Shown here piece by piece: positions 7,071-12,448 of a DNA stretch of 12,448 nucleotides. The number at the start of each line of letters is the position of its first letter. The stretch's first letter is position 1. Source of the DNA: Pseudomonadota bacterium (GTDB lineage Bacteria > Pseudomonadota > Gammaproteobacteria > Pseudomonadales > Pseudomonadaceae); NCBI GenBank assembly GCA_023388335.1, contig JAEWGL010000261.1, positions 1-12,448 of the forward strand. The letters run 5' to 3'. The notes beneath the pieces were generated by a model. That model ran no database searches. It was not told the origin of the DNA and saw only the letters and a list, made by a program, of their open reading frames with translations. The translations under genes were made by a program, and so were the position numbers.

Positions 7071-7096
7071 CATTAGTTTTACCGGTTGACGGCGCC

Positions 7097-8212
7097 TCAG
7101 GGCGCCAGGAGGTAGCCGCTGCGGCAGACCTGTTCACCGGCGACATGGGCGATCACCATGCCGGCGGTTGCCATGCGCCGCAGCGTGCGGGCATACAGCA
7201 GCCCAGCCTGGCCGTTGCGGATGGCGGTGACCCGGTCATTGAGCGGGTCGATGACTTCAGCGATCAGTTCCCCGGCCTGTAGGTATTGTCCAGGCCTGGC
7301 ATGGAACACCAGCAGCCCGCCAAGCGGCGCCGCCACTGGCTCCACGGCCGCCAGCGGGGTGGCTGGGTAAGGCAGCGCAGGCAGGGGCGCTGGCTGGCCT
7401 TCGATCACGGCGTTATGGGTCAGGTAATCGAGGATCGCCTGGCAATCCTTGCTGGCCAGTTCATGGCTCACATCGCCCTGGCCGCGCAACTCCAGCGTCA
7501 CCGAGAAACTGCCGAGGGGAATGGGAAAGCGCTTGCCGAAGCGTTGTTGCAACTGCCACCACACCAGGGTGAAGCACTCGTCGAAGGACTGCCCGCCCGA
7601 ATCGGTGGCCAGCAGGCTGGCCTGGGCACCCAGGTAGCGCGCCAGGGGCTCGACCTGCGGCCAGGCTTCCGGCGTGGTGTAGAGGTGCTCGACCGCTTCG
7701 AAATCGCAGTGCAGGTCCAGTACCAGGTCGGCATCGCAGGCCAGGCGCTGCAGGGTCAGGCGCTGAGACTGCAGCGGCGTGTGCGGCGGATGGGCGTCGA
7801 GGGCACGGCGCAGGCTGTCGCGGATCAAGGCGACGTTGTGGGCCGGATCCTGAGTCAGGTGCGCTTCGATCTGATCACCGATGCTGTCACTCAGGTCGAC
7901 GAAGTTGCGATTGAAATTCTCGCCGCTCTGCAGTTCAAAGCGCCCCAGGGGCGCGTCCAGCAGCACCTGTTCCAGACCAACCGGATTGGCGATCGGCACC
8001 AGGACGACCTCCTGGCGCAGGCGTCCCTCGGTTTCCAGCTCGGCCAGGCGCTGCTTGAGGTGCCAGGCCACCAGCATACCGGGCAGTTCATCGGCATGCA
8101 GCGAGGCCTGGATATAGACCTTGCCGCCACCGCGCGGGCCGAAGTGAAAGCTGTGGATCTGGCGAGCGATGCCAGGGACGGGGGTGAGCAGCTCATGGGT
8201 CGTATGGTGCAT
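7097..8212 (-). CDS. M14-family zinc amidohydrolase (succinylglutamate desuccinylase/aspartoacylase-like)
   Basis: 371 residues of the AstE/AspA branch of zinc carboxypeptidases, which cleave N-acyl amino acids or related amides; the substrate here is unknown. Visible: zinc ligands His39 and Glu42 in SLHADELPG; NP at 76-77; the substrate-binding NFNRNF at 99-104; the third ligand His168 in LDLHCD; and a probable catalytic Glu241 in VTLELRG. Residues from about 297 onward form a small beta-rich domain resembling the biotinyl/lipoyl-like barrel of this family. No signal peptide, so cytoplasmic. The start at 8212 is chosen because AGGA lies five bases upstream and the protein then begins like the family; the frame remains open upstream to 8833 only as a shadow of the ligase gene. 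It is not AstE of the arginine-succinyltransferase pathway by context, since no ast genes are nearby. It sits between ligase and helicase of a DNA-repair cluster. Confidence 0.88.
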   Translation of the reverse strand: MHHTTHELLTPVPGIARQIHSFHFGPRGGGKVYIQASLHADELPGMLVAWHLKQRLAELETEGRLRQEVVLVPIANPVGLEQVLLDAPLGRFELQSGENFNRNFVDLSDSIGDQIEAHLTQDPAHNVALIRDSLRRALDAHPPHTPLQSQRLTLQRLACDADLVLDLHCDFEAVEHLYTTPEAWPQVEPLARYLGAQASLLATDSGGQSFDECFTLVWWQLQQRFGKRFPIPLGSFSVTLELRGQGDVSHELASKDCQAILDYLTHNAVIEGQPAPLPALPYPATPLAAVEPVAAPLGGLLVFHARPGQYLQAGELIAEVIDPLNDRVTAIRNGQAGLLYARTLRRMATAGMVIAHVAGEQVCRSGYLLAP

Positions 8213-8251
8213 GGCAATCCTGGTCGGCGATGCGGGCCGCGCGGCGGCAAC

Positions 8252-8281
8252 GGGCAAGATCATACAAGCATAACCTTGCCC
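8252..8281. promoter_or_regulatory. Perfect inverted repeat flanking the promoter of the M14 gene
   Basis: GGGCAAG (8252-8258) and CTTGCCC (8275-8281) are a perfect 7-base inverted repeat separated by 16 bases, giving half-site centres 23 bases apart (about two helical turns). The interior holds both candidate -10 elements of the M14 gene. This is the geometry of a dimeric repressor operator; a transcript hairpin is the alternative. Confidence 0.42.
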
Positions 8282-8295
8282 GGCTGCAGTCCCAA
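8267..8295 (-). promoter_or_regulatory. Candidate promoter of the M14 gene (and genes beyond)
   Basis: On the minus strand TTGGGA (8295-8290) and TATGCT (8272-8267) are separated by exactly 17 bases, each 4 of 6 to consensus. A second -10-like TATGAT lies at 8264-8259. Start near 8255-8260 would leave about 45 bases before the ATG. Located in the 92-base gap after the ligase stop; it could drive M14, helicase and pdeM separately from exonuclease and ligase. Confidence 0.38.
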
Positions 8296-8304
8296 GTGGG
8301 GAGG

Positions 8305-9963
8305 TCAGCTCAGCAGCGCCTGCAGGGTAGCCAGGTCGTCGGCCTCGGCCACCGGCTTGTCCAGGCGCCAGCGCAGCATGCGCGGGAAGCGCACGGCGAT
8401 GCCGCTCTTGTGCCGCTTGGACAGGGCGATACCCTCGAAGCCCAGTTCGAACACCAGGGTCGGGGTGACACTGCGCACCGGGCCGAAGGTCTCCACCGTG
8501 GTCTTGCGGATGATCGCATCGACCTTGCGCATTTCGGCGTCGCTCAAGCCCGAGTAGGCCTTGGCAAAGGGGACCAGGGTGCGTTCCGGCGAGCCGGCCG
8601 GGGCGTCCCAGACGGCGAACGTGTAGTCGCTGTAGAGGCTGGCGCGCCGGCCATGGCCGCGCTGGGCATAGATCAGCACGGCGTCGACGCTGAACGGGTC
8701 GATTTTCCATTTCCACCACAGGCCCATGTCCTTGGTCCGGCCTACCCCATAGAGGGCATCGCGGGCCTTGAGCATCAGGCCTTCGACACCCAGGCTGCGG
8801 GACGCTTCGCGCTGACGGGCCAGGTCGTTCCAATCACTGGCCTGAAGCAGGGGCGAGAGCTGCAACGGTGCCAGCGGATAGTTCCTGAGCACCTCCTCCA
8901 GCTGCTGGCGCCGCTCGTGCTGGGGTCGGCTGCGCCAGTCGTGGCCCTGCCATTCGAGCAGGTCGTAGGCCAGCAGGGCCACCGGCGCGTCGGCCAGCAG
9001 TTTCTTGCCCAGGTTCTTGCGGCCGATGCGCTGCTGCAGCAAGGCAAAGGGCTGCACGGCCACCGCGTCGGTTTCGACGCCGGGCTTCCACACCACGATC
9101 TCGCCGTCGAGCACCACGCCGTCGGGCAGGGTTTCGGCCAGGGCATGCAATTCGGGGAAGCGGTCGGTGACCAGTTCCTCGCCGCGTGACCATACCCACA
9201 GTTGGCCGTCGCGCTTGACCACCTGGGCGCGGATGCCATCCCACTTCCACTCCGCCTGCCAGTCGCTCACGGGCCCCAGCAAGGCATCGAACTGTTCGGT
9301 CGGCTGCTGCAGGGCGTGGGCGAGAAAAAACGGGTACGGCTGTCCGCCCCGTTGCGCGTGCTCATCGTCAGCTTCGGCGGCAATCAGTTTGAGGTAACTG
9401 TCGGTCGTGGGGCGGTGGCTGAGGTCGGTATAGCCGACCAGGCGCTGAGCCACGCGCTTGGCGTCCAGGTCGGCCAGCAGTGCCAGGGCGCGGGTGACCA
9501 GCAGCTTGGACACGCCCACGCGAAAACTCCCGGTGATCAGTTTCAGGCAGAGCATCAGGCTCGCCCGGTCCAGTTGCAGCCACAGTTCTGGCAAGCGCTG
9601 CAGGAGGGCTTCCGGCGGCTGTCCGCGCAGGGGCAGCAGGCGCTGCTCGACCCACAATGCCAGCCCCTCGTCACTGCGCTGGCTGGATTCGGGCAGCAAC
9701 AGGGAAATGGTCTCGGCCAGGTCGCCGACGGCCTGGTAGCTCTCCTCGAACAGCCACTCGGGCAGCCCCGACAGCGCCGTGGCCAGCTCGCGCAACAGCC
9801 GTGTCGGCACCAGTTGCCGAGGGCGCCCGCCGGCCAGGAAGTACACTGCCCACGCGGCGTCCGCGGCGGGCGCCTGGCTGAAATAGTCCTGCAGTGCGGC
9901 GAGCTTGGCATTGCTTGAGGTGGTCGCATCCAGGCGCGCGTAGAGTTCGGCGAAAGCCTTCAT
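8305..9963 (-). CDS. ATP-dependent DNA ligase of the ligase-associated repair cluster
   Basis: 552 residues. It seals nicks in DNA through an AMP-lysine intermediate; annotation in this family ties it to cisplatin/DNA damage response. Order: an N-terminal helical DNA-binding domain (about 1-200), the nucleotidyltransferase domain with motif I KWDGIR (Lys240 takes the AMP), motif III DGE at 286-288, IIIa LLAYDLLEW at 330-338, IV VEGLMLK at 393-399, V WWKWK at 416-420, and a C-terminal OB domain. It is a standalone ATP ligase, additional to the NAD-dependent LigA expected elsewhere, and is not fused to primase or phosphoesterase domains as LigD is. The ATG at 9963 overlaps the exonuclease stop by four bases (ATGA), indicating translational coupling and settling the start; the frame is open further upstream only as an antisense-free shadow inside the exonuclease gene. 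Confidence 0.95.
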   Translation of the reverse strand: MKAFAELYARLDATTSSNAKLAALQDYFSQAPAADAAWAVYFLAGGRPRQLVPTRLLRELATALSGLPEWLFEESYQAVGDLAETISLLLPESSQRSDEGLALWVEQRLLPLRGQPPEALLQRLPELWLQLDRASLMLCLKLITGSFRVGVSKLLVTRALALLADLDAKRVAQRLVGYTDLSHRPTTDSYLKLIAAEADDEHAQRGGQPYPFFLAHALQQPTEQFDALLGPVSDWQAEWKWDGIRAQVVKRDGQLWVWSRGEELVTDRFPELHALAETLPDGVVLDGEIVVWKPGVETDAVAVQPFALLQQRIGRKNLGKKLLADAPVALLAYDLLEWQGHDWRSRPQHERRQQLEEVLRNYPLAPLQLSPLLQASDWNDLARQREASRSLGVEGLMLKARDALYGVGRTKDMGLWWKWKIDPFSVDAVLIYAQRGHGRRASLYSDYTFAVWDAPAGSPERTLVPFAKAYSGLSDAEMRKVDAIIRKTTVETFGPVRSVTPTLVFELGFEGIALSKRHKSGIAVRFPRMLRWRLDKPVAEADDLATLQALLS

Positions 9964-10979
9964 GCCTCGGCCTCCGGTGTCAGGGTGGCATCGTCCTCGT
10001 CGCCGTACTCGGTGACGAAGGCCCGCGCGTCGAGACCTTGCTCGTTGAGGTAGCGCACCAGCACGTTGACCGAGCCGTGAGTGACCATGACCCGCTCGGC
10101 GCCAGTCTGGCCGATGGCCCACAGCAGGCCGGGCCAGTCGGCGTGGTCCGAGAGCACGAAACCACGGTCGACCCCACGCCTGCGGCGTGTGCCGCGCAGG
10201 CGCATCCAGCCGCTGGCGAAGGCGTCGCTGTATTCGCCGAAGCGACGGATCCAGCTGCTGCCTCCGGCCGAAGGCGGTGCCAGGATCAACGCCTGGCGCA
10301 GCAAGGGATCGTTGCGCGGCACGTCGCCGGTGTACACGGTCGGCGGCAGGTACACTCCCGCCTCGCGGTACACCCGGTTCAACGGCTCGACCGCGCCGTG
10401 GACCAGGATCGGCCCGATGCTTTCATCCAGCCCATGGAGGATGCGCTGCGCCTTGCCGAAGGCGTAGCAGAACAGCACGCTGGCCTTGCCCTGGTCGCGG
10501 TTGGCCCGCCACCAGTCGTTGATTTCGGCGAAGATCGTCGCCTGGGTTGGCCAGCGGTAGATCGGCAGGCCGAAGGTCGATTCAGTGATGAAAGTATGGC
10601 AGCGCACCGGCTCGAAGGGCGTGCAGGTGCCATCGGCCTCGACCTTGTAGTCGCCTGAGGCGACCCAGACCTCGCCCTGGTACTCAAGGCGCACCTGGGC
10701 CGAGCCCAATACGTGGCCCGCCGGGTGAAAACTCAAGGTTACCCCATGGTGCAGCAGGCGTTCGCCGTAGGGCAGCGTCTGCAGGTTGATGTCCTGCCCT
10801 AGGCGGCTGCGCAGGATGCCTTCGCCGGGTGCCGCGCAAAGGTAGTGCTGGTTGCCGGTGCGGGCATGATCGCCGTGGCCATGGGTGATCACTGAACGGT
10901 CCACGGGCCGCCACGGGTCGATGTAGAAGTCCCCGGGCGGGCAGTACAGGCCTTCAGGGCGAGCGATCACTAGGTCCAT
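9960..10979 (-). CDS. Ligase-associated DNA exonuclease (metallo-beta-lactamase / beta-CASP-like fold)
   Basis: 339 residues. Often misnamed 'mRNA 3'-end processing factor' from its similarity to CPSF/SNM1-type nucleases; in the ligase-associated cluster it is taken to be a DNA exonuclease. Metal-site motifs: HGHGDH at 33-38, HPAGHVLGSAQ at 85-95 (His89), SGDYK at 108-112 (Asp110), SDHADW at 277-282, and THG at 300-302. All expected ligands are present. The acidic C-terminal tail (TEYGDEDDATLTPEAEA) looks disordered. It is the first gene of the cluster and overlaps the ligase start. No convincing Shine-Dalgarno precedes the ATG at 10979, but the N-terminus matches the family pattern of a short strand before the metal site. 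Confidence 0.93.
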   Translation of the reverse strand: MDLVIARPEGLYCPPGDFYIDPWRPVDRSVITHGHGDHARTGNQHYLCAAPGEGILRSRLGQDINLQTLPYGERLLHHGVTLSFHPAGHVLGSAQVRLEYQGEVWVASGDYKVEADGTCTPFEPVRCHTFITESTFGLPIYRWPTQATIFAEINDWWRANRDQGKASVLFCYAFGKAQRILHGLDESIGPILVHGAVEPLNRVYREAGVYLPPTVYTGDVPRNDPLLRQALILAPPSAGGSSWIRRFGEYSDAFASGWMRLRGTRRRRGVDRGFVLSDHADWPGLLWAIGQTGAERVMVTHGSVNVLVRYLNEQGLDARAFVTEYGDEDDATLTPEAEA

Positions 10980-11151
10980 GGCAAGGGCGCTGGCTGCAGG
11001 GTATAGGGTTATGAGCCTGGCCGGGACAGGGAAGTTCGAAGGGATGTGGGGCTGCCGATTTTAGGGAGCGGAGCCCTCATGCAATCCTCAGACATCCACC
11101 AAGGCTGACAACCCCAATCCACAGGCCATGGTACGTTGCAACAAATGTGGG

Positions 11152-11205
11152 AGCGCCCTTGTGCCGCGATGCGCCGCGCGGGCGGCGCTCGATCTCAAGG
11201 GTGCT
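11152..11205. repeat. GC-rich palindromic intergenic repeat, complete copy
   Basis: A 54-base nested imperfect palindrome. Outer arms AGCGCCCTTG (11152-11161) and CAAGGGTGCT (11196-11205) match with one mismatch; the inner stem is GCGCCGC (11171-11177) and GCGGCGC (11182-11188) with a GCGG loop. Its style resembles the extragenic palindromes abundant in P. putida-group genomes. It lies downstream of the acylase gene, where such elements can stabilise mRNA ends or impede transcription. Confidence 0.75.
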
Positions 11206-11225
11206 AGAGAACTCAAGTCATGCAT

Positions 11226-11262
11226 CGCGATGCGCCGCGCGGGCGGCGCTCGATCTCAAGGG
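11226..11262. repeat. Second, left-truncated copy of the palindromic repeat
   Basis: 37 bases identical to 11165-11201, offset by 61 bases, including the inner GCGCCGC/GCGGCGC stem and the CGATCTCAAGGG right flank. The left outer arm of the complete copy is missing, and the right arm diverges at 11263. The 24 bases between the copies (11202-11225) are unrelated. Perfect identity over 37 bases suggests a recent local duplication. Confidence 0.8.
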
Positions 11263-11291
11263 CGACACAAGAGCCAAGGCAAACACTTCCC

Positions 11292-12448
11292 TTACTTCCC
11301 AGGCACCAACGTCAACCGCTGAGCTCCATACGCCCTGGCAAAATTCTGCGGCTGCACAGGCAAGGTCATGAAACGGCCCTTGAACCAGGCATCCAGGCCG
11401 TCGCTGAAGTGGCCGCTGGCCGGATTGCCGGATTGGCCGTTGCTGGTCAGCACTTGCAAGGGTTCAGCCTGGCCAAAGTCCACCACCATGCGCGCCGACG
11501 GCGGCAGGCTGGTGTCGAAGCTGCTGCCCCAGGCATAAGGCGTCAGGGCAAGGGTAGTGAAGTCGCCGCCGGTGGCCATGGGCGCGCGCTCCAGGGCATC
11601 GCCCAGGCCATGGAAGCTCGGCGCCGGCCAGCGGTACTGATGCAGCTTGCCCCATTGCCAGGCGCGACGGTCGGCACCCAGCTGGGCGATACCGGCATCC
11701 ACCGCCGCCGCCAGGCTGCGGGCGAGGATGGCAGGCTTGTCTTCTTTGCGCGGCGTGCCACGATCATCCCAGAATGGACTGTCCTCGCGGCCGAGCAAGT
11801 GGTCGGCCTGGGCCGAGTAGGATAACCGGGCGTTGCTGACAAACGCTTGCCAGGGCGCTCCAGATTCGGGTCCGAGTTCGTCGAGGAAGGTCTGGCGGGC
11901 CACCTCCTGGAGAAACAACGCGTACAGCGCGGCATCGGCCGAGACCGGGCTGAGCCGGCCGTCGAAGGCCATCAATCGGGTGTAGGCCTCGCGGGCCTTG
12001 TCGCGCTGGGCGGCGGGCAGGCTGTCGATGGCCTGCTGGAGTGGCTGGGCCATGCCGGGAGCCTCGAACATCCGCTTGAGCTTGTCGGCGAGCAGGGTGG
12101 TCTGGTCGTTCTGCATGGCGATCAGGCTGCGGTTGTCGTGGCGGCCATTGCCGGCCAGCTGCGCCAGGCGCTCGGCGCGCTCGGGGTAGTACCAGCTATT
12201 GGACAGCTGCATGCCATAGCCGCGGGGCAGGCTGCGCTGGTTGGCGTGGCCGAGCCAGCCGGCCGGCGGGTCCTGGTCGTAGGGATGAAGCATCGGGTCG
12301 GCATAACCGTCCCAGTCGTAACGCCCTTTCCAGCCAGGCGAGGGCAGCAGCCCCTGGCCTTCGCGTCGGTTGGGGTAGCGACCGCTGACCTGCCAGCCGA
12401 TGTGCCCGGCGTCGGCAAAGACGAAGTTCAGCGGCGCGGCACCGATTT
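11292..12448 (-). CDS. quiP: Penicillin-acylase-family hydrolase, C-terminal part; probable acyl-homoserine lactone acylase QuiP (gene cut by right edge)
   Basis: 384 codons plus the TAA stop at 11292-11294 are visible; the reading frame is open to the right edge. The translation near the edge (PLNFVFADAGHIGWQVSGR, followed by the PNRREGQG loop) is the typical beta-chain segment of N-terminal-nucleophile hydrolases of the penicillin acylase family, which are exported and self-cleave into alpha and beta chains. The signal peptide, alpha chain, catalytic N-terminal Ser of the beta chain and autoprocessing site all lie outside the window. In P. putida a gene of this family beside the ligase-associated cluster is annotated QuiP, which removes the acyl chain of long-chain quorum-sensing lactones; I use the symbol by context and resemblance, not alignment. 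PvdQ-type or generic acylases are alternatives. Stop codon is followed by palindromic repeats rather than a classical terminator. Confidence 0.78.
   Translation of the reverse strand, partial: IGAAPLNFVFADAGHIGWQVSGRYPNRREGQGLLPSPGWKGRYDWDGYADPMLHPYDQDPPAGWLGHANQRSLPRGYGMQLSNSWYYPERAERLAQLAGNGRHDNRSLIAMQNDQTTLLADKLKRMFEAPGMAQPLQQAIDSLPAAQRDKAREAYTRLMAFDGRLSPVSADAALYALFLQEVARQTFLDELGPESGAPWQAFVSNARLSYSAQADHLLGREDSPFWDDRGTPRKEDKPAILARSLAAAVDAGIAQLGADRRAWQWGKLHQYRWPAPSFHGLGDALERAPMATGGDFTTLALTPYAWGSSFDTSLPPSARMVVDFGQAEPLQVLTSNGQSGNPASGHFSDGLDAWFKGRFMTLPVQPQNFARAYGAQRLTLVPGK

Larger units (their letters stand above)
10980..11291. other. Intergenic region between quiP-like gene and repair cluster
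   Basis: 312 bases without a gene. The half next to the exonuclease start should hold the cluster's promoter; the best I can see on the minus strand is TATACC at 11005-11000 with no good -35 element, so I do not call a promoter. I found no LexA-type CTG-N10-CAG box there, though this was by eye. The other half (11152-11262) is made of palindromic repeats described separately. Small open frames on the plus strand (11128-11371) run across the repeats and have no family resemblance. Confidence 0.7.

Noticed and set aside
7097..8212. Assignment of the M14 gene as astE
   Set aside because: The catalytic pattern fits the superfamily, but no arginine succinyltransferase pathway genes are adjacent and the C-terminal barrel-like region and context differ, so the symbol is not justified.
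7286..8557. 423-codon open frame on the plus strand
   Set aside because: Antisense to the M14 gene and the end of the ligase gene; no recognisable motif or ribosome binding site.
8213..8833. 207-codon N-terminal extension of the M14 gene
   Set aside because: Runs across the end of the ligase gene on the same strand in another frame. AGGA before the ATG at 8212 and family alignment support the shorter protein.
9964..10122. 53-codon N-terminal extension of the ligase
   Set aside because: Overlaps the exonuclease gene; the ATGA overlap at 9960-9963 is the classic coupled start and gives the usual N-terminus.
11165..11262. CRISPR-like repeat-spacer-repeat (37-24-37 bases)
   Set aside because: Only two copies, one of them part of a larger palindrome, spacer too short, and no cas genes in the window. 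An extragenic palindromic element fits better.
11128..11371. Small plus-strand open frames in the intergenic repeat region
   Set aside because: They are read through the repeats and the antisense of the acylase gene end, with Arg/Ala-rich translations and no supporting start signals.

Overview
The window looks like a chromosomal segment of a Pseudomonas species, most likely the P. putida group. This rests on uniformly GC-rich coding sequence, the gene order metG / apbC / cold-shock gene / dcd, the presence and order of a DNA-ligase-associated repair cluster known from P. putida, an adjacent penicillin-acylase-family gene resembling quiP, and GC-rich palindromic intergenic repeats of the kind scattered through P. 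putida genomes. I ran no database search; species placement is by recognition.

Left part (1-3556) is housekeeping. metG (methionyl-tRNA synthetase, minus strand, 3' part cut off at position 1) is divergent from apbC/mrp (Fe-S cluster carrier P-loop ATPase, plus strand). apbC converges on a small cold-shock-domain gene (minus strand), and a perfect bidirectional terminator lies between them. The cold-shock gene and dcd (dCTP deaminase, plus strand) diverge from a 334-base non-coding interval with one candidate promoter for each. After dcd comes a small gene of unknown function (3653-3883) whose second half is proline-rich and acidic. It converges with the repair cluster with only 3 bases between the stop codons, and those stop codons sit opposite each other in a hairpin.

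The central part (3887-10979) is all minus strand and reads, in transcription order: metallo-beta-lactamase-fold DNA exonuclease, ATP-dependent DNA ligase, an AstE/AspA-type (M14) zinc amidohydrolase, an Lhr-Core-type DEXH helicase, and the PdeM metallophosphoesterase/endonuclease. The exonuclease, ligase, helicase and PdeM form the known four-member ligase-associated DNA damage response cluster: a helicase to open or track DNA, two nucleases to process it and a ligase to seal. The genes are coupled in two pairs: the exonuclease and ligase overlap by 4 bases (ATGA), and the helicase and pdeM abut (TGAATG). The pairs are separated by the M14 gene, which has its own spacers of 92 and 78 bases, one with a promoter-like element inside an inverted repeat and the other with two hairpins. 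The M14 gene is the odd member and the most interesting question in the window.

The right part (10980-12448) has a 312-base intergenic region with two copies of a GC-rich palindromic repeat, then the C-terminal 384 codons of an Ntn-hydrolase of the penicillin acylase family, probably the acyl-homoserine-lactone acylase QuiP, running off the right edge. I see no RNA genes, insertion sequences, prophage genes or CRISPR arrays. Apart from the M14 insertion and the small unrecognised gene, this is a conserved core-genome region rather than an accessory island.
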